From: Streptomyces sp. V3I7
GTDB taxonomy: Bacteria > Actinomycetota > Actinomycetes > Streptomycetales > Streptomycetaceae
Assembly (NCBI RefSeq): GCF_030817495.1
Contig: NZ_JAUSZK010000001.1
Span: 1 to 64,000 of the forward strand
Reading direction: 5' to 3'
DNA: 64,000 nt
Each line of letters begins with the position of its first letter. The stretch's first letter is position 1. The notes below the pieces were generated by a model. It ran no database searches and was not told where the DNA came from. It worked only from the letters and a program-made list of their open reading frames with translations. The translations under genes were made by a program, and so were the position numbers. Below, piece by piece: positions 29,438 to 37,203 of this stretch.

Positions 29438-30936
29438 GACCGCCGCGAGCCCCACCACCGGCGTCAGCCGTCGGCACGGCCTGATCCCCGAGGGCCTCGA
29501 CTATCCCAGCCGATTCGTCGGCGGCTCGATGGCGCCGCAGCCAGCCACCACGGCCGCGCCGCCCCGCCCGTTCGATGACCTCTCCACCACCAGCGCGATG
29601 TCGATCGCGAGGCTGGTCGTCGAGGTCTGGGAGGGAGGCGTGTCCACTCGGCAGCAGCGCGGCATGGCCGCCCGCGCTGTGCTGGACTACCTCGCCGGTT
29701 ACCCCGGCCTGACGTGGCAGGAGCGGTGGGACGCCAGCCCGGTCGGGCAGGGGCTGGAGCACGTGAACGACCTGGAGTGCCGGCGCAGTCCCAGCATCAA
29801 GCTATCCACCGGCCTACGGGCGCTGATCTGCCTGCGGGTCATCGAGCCATCCCTGGTCGTCTTCCGGCGTCACCACATGTCCAGCTTCGCAACGATGTTC
29901 ATCGCCGCCCAGGGCGACCCGCTGCTGGACGACTTCGTCAAGCAAGTCGAGGTCCACCAGCACTCCTATGCGCACCGCACCGAGGCGTTGTACGACCTCT
30001 GCGTGCTGCTGGCCTCCCAGGGGGTCGCACTGAGCGATGTAACGGCGCCCGCGCTGCTGCACTTCGCGCAGGAAAACCGGCGCGCGTGGGCGCTCGTGAA
30101 CCCGGGGAACAAGGCCGGGAACCGGCTCCGCGGTCAAGGCGTATGGCATGTCCTGCACGCTGCGGGCCACCTGCCGCCGACCGTTCCACCAACCATGCGC
30201 GCTGCTCTCATGCGGGGCCAGAAGAGCGTCGAGGAACTCGTCGATCACTACCCCATCCGCAACCGGGCCGTCCGCGGGCTGCTGATCGAGTACTTCACCC
30301 GCCGCCGCGCGGACACCGACTACGGCACCCTGAAGAACCTGGTCCTGCACCTGGCTCACCACTTCTGGGAGAAGATCGAGCGGATCAGCCCCGACCAAGC
30401 TGACCTGCGCATCTCCCCGGAGACCTACGACGCCTGGCGAAAGATGATCGCAGTCAAGGACAACGGTGCTCCGCGCGCCGGGGCCGACGGGCTGGTCATC
30501 TCGATTCGCAGCTTCTACTACGCGGCACTACCAGGAGCATCTGGCACACCGACGCCAGATTCGGCCCGAAGGCGAGTACCGGGACACCACCTCCGACGAA
30601 TGGACCGAGTTCGAGGAGCACTTCGATCGTCGCAAGGTCGAGCTCGGTTCCTGCGGCCGCCCGTACGGCACCCCCTGCCAGCACGAGCACGCTTGCGTCC
30701 GGTGCCCGATGCTGCACGTCAACCCCAAGATGCTGCCCCGCCTCGCGGAACTGGAAGAAGACCTCCTCGACCGCCGAGCACGCTCCGAAGCCGAGGGCTG
30801 GACCGGTGAGACCGAAGGCATCGACCTCACCCTCACCTTCCTCCGGGCCAAGCGCGACGAGACGCAACGCCGAGCCCAGCGACCACCCGTCGACCTCGGC
30901 ATCCCTGTGTGCCGCCGTCCGAAAGAGCAGAAATGA
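29430..30936 (+). pseudogene. Second tyrosine recombinase with internal deletion of its catalytic domain
   Basis: The start at 29430 overlaps the first recombinase. The N-terminal part is intact (LVVEVWEGGVSTRQQRGM, LRALICLRVIEPSL, VEVHQHSYAHRTEALYDLCVLL) up to DGLVISIRSFYY near 30520. The sense then jumps frame and location to HYQEHLAHRRQIRPEGEYRD, CGRPYGTPCQHEHACVRCPML and LPRLAELEEDLLDRRARSEAEGW, the C-terminal end of this family of long recombinases. The whole catalytic domain between these parts (Arg, HxxR, Tyr motifs) is missing. The deletion joint lies at about 30518-30530. The product cannot recombine DNA. Confidence 0.75.
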
Positions 30937-30977
30937 CCTTCCCCAAGCCGATGACGGAACTTCCGGCAGCGCTGAGG

Positions 30978-31844
30978 TCAGTAGCGCTGGATTCCAAGCT
31001 GGCTTGCGGCGGCGTTCACGGTCTGTGCGAGCAGGACAGCGATCGTCATCGGCCCGACACCGCCAGGCACCGGAGTGATCAGACGGGCGCGGGTGAGGGC
31101 GGTGTCGAAGTCCACGTCGCCGACGTTGCCCGGGTTGTATCCGGCATCGATCACAATCGCGCCGGGCTTGATGTCCTCACCCTGGATCAGCCTGGGGCGT
31201 CCCACAGCCGCCACCACGACATCCGCTTCACGGACGATCCCCGACAAGCCCGCCGTCCGGGAGTGGCAATACGTCAGCGTTGCGTCCTTGGCGAGCAGGA
31301 GCATCCCCACCGGTTTGCCGAGGATGGCGCTGCGGCCCACCACGACAGCGTGCTTGCCCGCGAGGTCGACGTCGTACGCCTCCAGCAGTCGCATGATCCC
31401 GCCCGGCGTGCAGGACACGAAGCCCGGCAGGCCAAAGCTCATCGCGGCGAAGGAGTGCATCGTGACCCCATCGACATCCTTCTCCGGGGCGATCGCCTCG
31501 AACGCCGCGCGCTCGTCGATGTGCGGACCGCAAGGATGCTGCAGAAGGATGCCGTGCACCTCCGGATCGGCGGACAGGCCAGCGAGGGTGTCGATCAGCT
31601 CAGCGGTCGTGGTCGTCGCGGGCAGAGCGATGTGCCGGGACTGGATACCTGCCTTTGCGCACCGCGCCCGCTTCATACGGACGTACGTGACCGACGCAGG
31701 GTCCTCTCCCACCAATACGGTCGCCAGACACGGCGCAGTGCCCGTGCTCTGCGAAATCTCCGCCGCCTTGACAGCAGCCTCTTCGACGATGCGCTTGGCA
31801 AGGCTGGTGCCGTCCATGAGCTGGGCCATCTGAGTCGCGGACAC
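30978..31844 (-). CDS. folD: FolD: methylenetetrahydrofolate dehydrogenase / cyclohydrolase
   Basis: A 288-residue bifunctional cytosolic enzyme that oxidises 5,10-methylene-THF with NADP and hydrolyses the product to 10-formyl-THF. GTG 31844 follows GGAGGACAATC. Family motifs are complete: TVLVGEDPASVTYVRMKRARCAKAGI with the catalytic Lys region, ILLQHPCGPHIDERAAFEAIAPEKDVDGV, the NADP-binding VVVGRSAILGKPVGMLLL, and TPVPGGVGPMTIAVLL. A QHP replaces the common QLP. It lies within the transposon as cargo, preceded by a ZTP riboswitch that senses purine/folate stress, so expression should rise when 10-formyl-THF is short. It would be a second folD in addition to a chromosomal copy. Confidence 0.93.
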   Translation of the reverse strand: MSATQMAQLMDGTSLAKRIVEEAAVKAAEISQSTGTAPCLATVLVGEDPASVTYVRMKRARCAKAGIQSRHIALPATTTTAELIDTLAGLSADPEVHGILLQHPCGPHIDERAAFEAIAPEKDVDGVTMHSFAAMSFGLPGFVSCTPGGIMRLLEAYDVDLAGKHAVVVGRSAILGKPVGMLLLAKDATLTYCHSRTAGLSGIVREADVVVAAVGRPRLIQGEDIKPGAIVIDAGYNPGNVGDVDFDTALTRARLITPVPGGVGPMTIAVLLAQTVNAAASQLGIQRY

Positions 31845-31867
31845 GATTGTCCTCCAGGCGTTGCTGA

Positions 31868-31952
31868 CTACTCGCCCAGGCGCACGGCAACGACGTCTCG
31901 TCAGACCGCTCCCCGGTGGTACTCCACCTCAGCGCCAGTCACGGCCCGCACC
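31868..31952 (-). ncRNA. ZTP (pfl) riboswitch upstream of folD
   Basis: On the minus strand, starting at about 31952, the sequence reads GGGCCGTGACTGGCGC, a stem with GTGGAGTACCAC, then CGGGGAGCGG, a variable hairpin, and finally CGTGCGCCTGGGCGAG. These are the conserved parts of the ZTP riboswitch: the GACUGGCG segment, the hairpin ending ACCACCGGGGAGCG, and the 3' CCGUxCGCCUGGGC block that pairs in the pseudoknot. ZTP riboswitches sense AICAR phosphates and turn on folate genes such as folD. It ends about 24 bases before the folD start, so translational control is plausible. Confidence 0.88.
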
Positions 31953-32120
31953 GCACTGTAGTCGACCAACTGCTCACACAGCGCAGCACCCTCACTCCTG
32001 ACGCGCCCACGACCTGCTGGGCGGTCACCGATCATCCGACCCACCCCCATCCAACTCGGAGGCACTTTGACGAGTCACATACCCCCATTCACCCGTGAGA
32101 GTGAAGTGCAGAGAAGTACC

Positions 32121-32744
32121 GGGGAGTACAAAGTCAAGCCGATCAAGAAGAAGATTCGAGAACTCCTCGGATACCCTTATCCCAGCCGAATACCTCAGGA
32201 TGTGTACGTCGAGCAGTGGGTCGGTATCTCCACCGATGAGTTCCATCGCGCAAAGGACGCTGACGTCCGCTACATGCGCAATCATCACCCGCTGATCGAC
32301 CTGAACTGGTCCCGGCCGGATTGCATTCGCTACCTGACTTCGCTGGGGCTCGCCGACACCCCGAAGTCAAGCTGCCTGGGCTGTCCTTTCCACGGAAATT
32401 CGCAGTGGCGACAGATCCGCGACACCAGCCCCGAAGAATGGCGAGACGTCGTGGAATTCGACGCCGCTATTCGCCAGGGCAACGCCCGCGCCAACGCCAC
32501 CGGCAACAGGCTCCTCGGCCAGGCATTCCTGCACCGCTCCCGTCTGCCCCTCGACGAGGCACCGATCGACCACGTCACCGCCGCCGAGCGGGCCGCCCGC
32601 CAGAGCGAGTTCGCCACCAGCAGCACCCCAGACCCCATGGAGGTCGAGGAGCTGGAACAGGGCGTGATGGACGGCTGCTCCCCGTGGGCCTGCCGCGGCA
32701 GCGAAGCCGCGCTGACGCAGGACGACTTCGGGCTCGCCACGTGA
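32121..32744 (+). pseudogene. 3' half of the interrupted PAPS-reductase-like gene
   Basis: Continues the split gene: GEYKVKPIKKKIRELLGYPY, YVEQWVGISTDEFHR, HPLIDLNWSRPDCIRYL, PKSSCLGCPFHGNSQW, a WRDVVEFDAAIRQG segment and QAFLHRSRLPLDEAPI. The SCLGCPFH motif supplies Cys residues typical of this family. A frame is open from 32067 and could make a truncated product with a transposon-derived N-terminus, but the nucleotide-binding half is gone. Its stop overlaps the GTG of the methyltransferase gene (GTGA), showing the two were an operon before the insertion. Confidence 0.85.
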
Positions 32745-34009
32745 TCCTGGACCTGTTCGCAGGTCCAGGCGGCTGGAGCCACGCGCTGTCCGTGCTCGGC
32801 GCGCGGGACATCGGCCTGGAGTGGGACGAATGGGCCTGCAAGGCCCGCGCCGCCGCAGGCCAGTTGACGGTGCGCACCGATGTGGCCCTGTATCCGGTAT
32901 GGCCGTGGGTCGGCCGGACCCGCGGGCTGATCGCGAGCCCGCCGTGTCAGGCATGGAGCATGGCCGGCAAGCGACTCGGGCTGGTCGACCAGCCGCTCGT
33001 ACACCAGGCGGTCGCCGATCTCGCCGCCGGACGCGACACCCGCGAGGAACTGCTGGCCGGCTGCCGCGACGAGCGCAGCCTGCTGGCCGCAGAGCCCATG
33101 CGCTACCTCCACGCGCTCAACCTGGCGGGCGAGCCGGAGTGGGTCGCCATGGAAGAGGTCACCGACGTCCTGCCCCTATGGCGCCAGTACGCGGAGGTGC
33201 TGCGCGTGTGGGGATTCTCGGTGTGGGCCGGGATCTTGAACGCTGCCGACTTCGGGGTGCCGCAGACGAGACGGCGGGCGATCCTGCTCGCCTCGCGGGT
33301 CCATACCGCTCAGCCGCCCCCGCCGACCCATGCGCGGGTCGCCGAGCCGGACTCGCTGTTCGGGCCGGGCCGTGACCGCTGGGTCAGCATGGCCGAGGCT
33401 CTCGGATGGGGCGCCACCGACCGCCCGGTCCCCACCGTCTACGCCGGCGGCGGCCCCGGCGGCGGACCGGAGCCCTTTCCTTCCGGATCCCGCCAGACGC
33501 TCGCCCATGCCCGCGACCGCGGTAACTGGCGTCAGCATCCCGACGTGGCGCTCGAACCGCAGAAGTGCGGGGCGGGCTGTACCGCACGCCACGGCGCCCG
33601 CGCCGCGACTCCCGCCGACGCGCCGGCACCCACGTTCACCAGCAAGGCCACCCATTGGAAGTGGTCCCTGCGCAGCAACAACCAGACCAACGCCACCGTC
33701 CGCAGCGTGGCCGAGCTGGCCGGGACGCTGTTCTTCGGGCACCGCGCCAACGAGTGCACCTGGGTCGCCGAAGCCGCCGTCCCGCAGCCGGAGCACGGGG
33801 AGGCGCAGGCCGCGCCGGATCCGATCCGGATCACCGCCCGTGAGGCCGGAATCCTGCAGACCTTCCCCGCCGACTACCCCTGGGCCGGCAACAAGGGTCA
33901 GGTCTTCAGCCAGATCGGCAACGCCGTGCCGCCCCGCCTCGCGGCCCACCTACTCGCCCCTCACCTGGGCGTCACCCTCCGCCCCGACGACTTCACCCTG
34001 GCCGCCTGA
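32741..34009 (+). CDS. DNA (cytosine-5) methyltransferase
   Basis: A 422-residue C5 methyltransferase. GTG 32741 overlaps the preceding stop. Motif I (LDLFAGPGGWS) lies at residues 2-12, motif IV (ASPPCQAWSM) has the catalytic Cys at residue 69, VAMEEV is motif VI, the QTRRRAILLAS region is motif VIII and the C-terminal VFSQIGNAVPPRLA is motif X. No restriction endonuclease partner is seen next to it, so it may be an orphan methylase that protects the replicon. It was co-transcribed with the split PAPS-reductase-like gene; the same pair is common on actinobacterial mobile elements. Confidence 0.88.
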   Translation: MILDLFAGPGGWSHALSVLGARDIGLEWDEWACKARAAAGQLTVRTDVALYPVWPWVGRTRGLIASPPCQAWSMAGKRLGLVDQPLVHQAVADLAAGRDTREELLAGCRDERSLLAAEPMRYLHALNLAGEPEWVAMEEVTDVLPLWRQYAEVLRVWGFSVWAGILNAADFGVPQTRRRAILLASRVHTAQPPPPTHARVAEPDSLFGPGRDRWVSMAEALGWGATDRPVPTVYAGGGPGGGPEPFPSGSRQTLAHARDRGNWRQHPDVALEPQKCGAGCTARHGARAATPADAPAPTFTSKATHWKWSLRSNNQTNATVRSVAELAGTLFFGHRANECTWVAEAAVPQPEHGEAQAAPDPIRITAREAGILQTFPADYPWAGNKGQVFSQIGNAVPPRLAAHLLAPHLGVTLRPDDFTLAA

Positions 34010-34960
34010 TGCCCCCCACTCCCCAACCCGAGACGGACGGCCTCGACGCTGTCTCCGTACCGGAGCCGGTGTACTACGCCGAGCAGGCGCTGCTCGGCGC
34101 CCTCCTGCTGGAACCCCAACGTCTGCCAGAGGTCACCGGGCTCGAGCCCGGCACCTTCTCCCGACCGGCGCACACGGCCCTGTTCACCGCCATCCACAGC
34201 CTCCCGCCCCCTGATCCGGAGCAGCACGCCAAGAATGCCGCGTGGCTGGACAAGGTCCTCACGCACGCGCAGGAGCACACCCGCCGTCTCCTGCGTGCCT
34301 CGTATCTACACACTCTGATCCAGGTCTGCCCGGCGCCCCGGAACGCTGGTGCGTACGCGCGGATGGTCGAGGCCGAGCACGCCCGCCGTCTCCTGCGTGC
34401 CAGCGCCCAGCGGCTCGCGCAGACCGCGCGGGACGTCACCCTCCAGCACCCCGTCCCCACCACCCTCACCGCGGCCGACGCTCTGGCCGAAGTGGTGGAC
34501 AGCCTCGCAGCGCGCTTTCCACCGCATCCGGGATCCGTGCCCCGCACCCCCGCCCCCGCACGGGCCGACATACCCGACGCCGCTGAGGCGGCCGCCGAGG
34601 AGAGGGTGCTGCTCGCCACCGCGACGGCACAGCCGGACGAGGCCGAGCAGATGCGATGGCTGAACGCCTCCGACTTCACCCAACCCCTGCACGCAGGACT
34701 CTGGCAGTGCCTGACCGCACTGATCCGGCGACGTGCACCCAGCGACCCGGTCACCATCCTCTGGGAGGCCCAGCAGCGCGGCCTGCTGACCGCCGAGGTG
34801 GAGCCGGCCGGCCTGTTGCGGCTCCTGACCGAGCATGCGGCCTCCGCGGAGCACTGGGGCGAGCGCGTCCTGCAGCGCTCGATGCTGCAGACCGCGGTCC
34901 ACGCCGGGCGCCGTATCGAGGCGTTCACCGATGATCCGGCCCCATCAGGCCCGCGCGCCC
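34009..34960 (+). CDS. DnaB N-terminal-domain protein (replication accessory), 3' end uncertain
   Basis: ATG 34009 overlaps the methyltransferase stop. The protein contains two copies of the DnaB N-terminal helical domain: AEQALLGALLLEPQRLPEV ... FSRPAHTALFTAIHSL (residues 24-65, running to 150) and AAEERVLLATATAQPDEAEQM ... ASDFTQPLHAGLWQCL (about 190-310), each with the ALL...LxxxxFxxxxHxxLFxA pattern that binds primase. No helicase motor follows. The frame formally stays open to 35766, but after about 34935 its composition turns to Arg/Pro shadow and it overlaps the next gene, so a frameshift near 34940 is likely and the true C-terminus is unclear. Confidence 0.6.
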
Positions 34961-35095
34961 CACGGCCACGACAGCACCCCGCGCCGGCCCGCCGCGGACC
35001 TCGGCTCCGGCCGCCTCGCACCACTCCCGTTGACCCCAACCCCCGTCGGTGGCCGGACCCGAGGTCCGGCCACCGACCGAAACGAGCACCCCGTC

Positions 35096-35875
35096 GTGAC
35101 CACGCCCACGCCCCCGTCCACCGACACCCACGTCCGCCTCGACCTCCACCCAACCCACTCCAGCACCGTGACCGCCACCCTCACCGGACCCCGGCACCCG
35201 ATGGCCACCGCCCTGCTGACCGCGCACGGCTTCGAAGCCATCGACGAACGCACCCTGGTGCTGGCCAGGATCGACCACGAAGAGCCCCACTGGGCCGAGC
35301 AGACCGGCCAGGCACTGACCGGGGAAGGCATCCCCACCGAGATCACCCCGCGGCTGCGCGAGGCGATCGACGAGGAGTGGACCTGGGCCGACTACCCCAT
35401 GCCCTGGTGCAGCCGCCAGGAGATCCGAGACGTCTCCAACGAGGCCAACACGATCTACGAGGACATCCGCCGCGGGCGTCTGATCATCCACGCACACGCC
35501 GACGACGGGTGGACCACCGTCGCCGTCGGCACCTACCGCGACACCGGCAAGAGCGTCCACCTCCGCGGCGAGAACCACCTGCGGCAGGTGGAAACGGAGT
35601 ACGACTCACCCGCCCCAGCCCTCACCGACTTCGAACGCCGCCTCGGCCCCCGCGTCCGCCCCGGCCCCGGCCCCCGCGACCACCACCGAACGACAGACCG
35701 AACAAGCCCGCACCTCGCTCGGTACACCCGCCGCCGAACAGGAAATCGAGCCCGAACAGCCGGTGAAGGGACCCCAGACCGTGCCCTCCCACGCAGCCGA
35801 CCCCGGCGACCATAACGCCCTCCTCGACACCTTCCTGACCGAGCACAACGACTGGGAGAAGTGGCGCACCTGGTT
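35096..35875 (+). pseudogene. Conserved plasmid-type orphan gene, frameshifted and 3' truncated
   Basis: GTG 35096 begins a protein with HVRLDLHPTHSSTVTATL, ALLTAHGFEAIDERTLVLARID, YPMPWCSRQEIRDVSNEAN and GTYRDTGKSVHLRGENHL. Near 35635 the sense moves to the +1 frame (TTTERQTEQARTSLGTPAAE, VPSHAADPGDHNALLDTFL, HNDWEKWRTW) and ends abruptly at about 35875, where a fragment of a transporter in the opposite orientation begins. So it carries one frameshift and has lost its last codons in a rearrangement. I cannot name the family; it resembles small proteins encoded next to replication genes in Streptomyces elements. Confidence 0.5.
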
Positions 35876-36235
35876 CCACAGGGGGAGGGCCACAGTAAAG
35901 ATGGACGAATACAGCAAGAGGAAGGCGTTCAGAGCCGTCAACAGCAGGAATCGCCCGTCCCTGTACACCAGGCTGCGCGCCGGTTTGCGCGGTGCCTCCG
36001 GATGCACCGTGCCCTCGTCCGTTTCGTCCTGCGCGTCAGCCGCCGGTGCTTGAGGTGCACCGAGCGGCGCGGTGGCGACGAGCAGTCCGGCAGCGTACAG
36101 CGTGACCGCCTCCATGACGAAGGAGATCCGGAACAGCGATGCCGAGTTGACCGACAGGACGGCCGCGCCCAGGCCCAGTCCCACGAGCATCGCGGGGACG
36201 ACTCCATGCCGCGGGAGGCGGCGTAGGTACGCCAC
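35872..36235 (-). pseudogene. MFS transporter fragment adjoining CRISPR array 1
   Basis: Reading leftwards: LRRLPRHGVVPAMLVGLGLG, LFRISFVMEAVTLYAAGLLVAT, then a hydrophilic loop and YRDGRFLLLTALNAFLLLYSSIFTVALPLW. These are helices 5-7 of a major facilitator with its central cytoplasmic loop. Both ends are missing: the right end gives way to the CRISPR array and the left end to the plasmid-type gene. It is dead and marks a rearrangement boundary next to the array. Confidence 0.75.
36185..36202 (-). repeat. Shortened CRISPR-repeat-like unit in phase with array 1
   Basis: GAGCATCGCGGGGACGAC equals the array repeat with its ten central bases missing (the first five and last twelve bases agree). 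It ends exactly 33 bases before the first full repeat at 36236, the same distance as between all repeats of array 1. It lies inside the transporter fragment, where it encodes VVPAML. Confidence 0.6.
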
Positions 36236-37056
36236 GAGCAACCCCCGCGGGCGCGGGGACGACGCCGTCGCCGTCACGCGGATGACGATCAGTGCCGAGC
36301 AACCCCCGCGGGCGCGGGGACGACCTCACGATCTACGGGCAGACGCTGCCCGAACTCGAGCAACCCCCGCGGGCGCGGGGACGACGAAGGACAGACCCAG
36401 TGACCGAAGAAGAAGCAGGAGCAACCCCCGCGGGCGCGGGGACGACGCGCCCTGGTACGTGCAGTGGCAGACGCGGCACGAGCAACCCCCGCGGGCGCGG
36501 GGACGACGGGCGGCCGGCCTTCCAGTTGGAGTCGGTGCGGGAGCAACCCCCGCGGGCGCGGGGACGACGTCGTCCTCGCGGCCCTCGCCCTGGTGGGAGA
36601 CGAGCAACCCCCGCGGGCGCGGGGACGACGTCGCCGTTGGCCTGGGCCTGCTCGATCAGCTCGAGCAACCCCCGCGGGCGCGGGGACGACGTCGCCGTTG
36701 GCCTGGGCCTGCTCGATCAGCTCGAGCAACCCCCGCGGGCGCGGGGACGACCGTCGGGATGAGTTGGTGCGGGTGCAGGGGCAGGAGCAACCCCCGCGGG
36801 CGCGGGGACGACGTTGAACTCCATGTCGGACAGACCCTGGGGGACGAGCAACCCCCGCGGGCGCGGGGACGACCACTTCACGGCATGCGTCGCGGCGTTG
36901 TTGAACGAGCAACCCCCGCGGGCGCGGGGACGACGTTTTTTGGCTGTGCGGCGGGTGGGGAAGCGGGGAGCAACCCCCGCGGGCGCGGGGACGACAGGAA
37001 GCCGCGGCGGGCCAGCATCAGGTCGCTGGAGCAACCCCCGCGGGCGCGGGGACGAC
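36236..37056 (-). CRISPR. Type I-E CRISPR array 1: 14 repeats, 13 spacers
   Basis: Fourteen identical 28-nt repeats start every 61 bases from 36236 to 37029, separated by 33-nt spacers. On the + strand the repeat begins GAGCAACCCCCGCG and ends CGCGGGGACGAC. In the sense orientation of type I-E (5' GTCGTCCCC...GTTGCTC 3', the last eight bases forming the crRNA 5' handle) it is read right to left, with the leader at 37057 on. Spacers 36630-36662 and 36691-36723 are identical. It diverges from cas3. Confidence 0.98.
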
Positions 37057-37203
37057 CCTTATTGACCTGCGGTGAAGCTACCAAGTTTGCCTGTTTTCCT
37101 TTACATGCATCCTGGGTGTGCGGTCCTTCCGCCTGGATTGTCAGACCCGCCGTCTATCGTGCTGGCCATCTTGGAACAGGGGTAGTTCGAGGGGGCGTTG
37201 CGC
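37057..37203 (-). promoter_or_regulatory. Leader of array 1 and promoter region of cas3
   Basis: This divergent region is AT-richer than its surroundings (TTTGCCTGTTTTCCTTTACA at 37085-37104). Read towards array 1, GAAAAC lies 42 bases before the first repeat and AGGTCAATAAGG abuts it. The leader of array 2 has GAAAAC at the same 42-base distance and ends AGCTCAAGAAGT, so a leader motif is shared. On the other strand GAGGGGG at 37189-37195 is the cas3 ribosome-binding site. Confidence 0.75.

Larger units (their letters stand above)
28174..32120 (+). mobile_element. Tyrosine-recombinase transposon carrying folD under a ZTP riboswitch
   Basis: About 3.95 kb inserted inside the PAPS-reductase-like gene. 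It carries a tyrosine recombinase (28241-29437), an internally deleted second recombinase (29430-30936) and, on the other strand, folD with its riboswitch. Imperfect inverted ends are visible: TTATCTGCACCTCTC at the left (28180-28194) against TTCTCTGCACTTCAC read from the right end (complement of 32102-32116). Two adjacent recombinases and no transposase recall Tn554-like elements. Borders are set by where the host gene's sense stops and resumes, so they are good to a few bases. Confidence 0.75.

Noticed and set aside
34960..35766. C-terminal extension of the DnaB-N-like gene to 585 residues
   Set aside because: Beyond about 34935 the translation is Arg/Pro/His-rich shadow and overlaps a better-coded gene in another frame.
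37198..37203. TTG 37198 as the cas3 start
   Set aside because: It is only 2 bases from GAGGGGG; GTG 37204 is better spaced.
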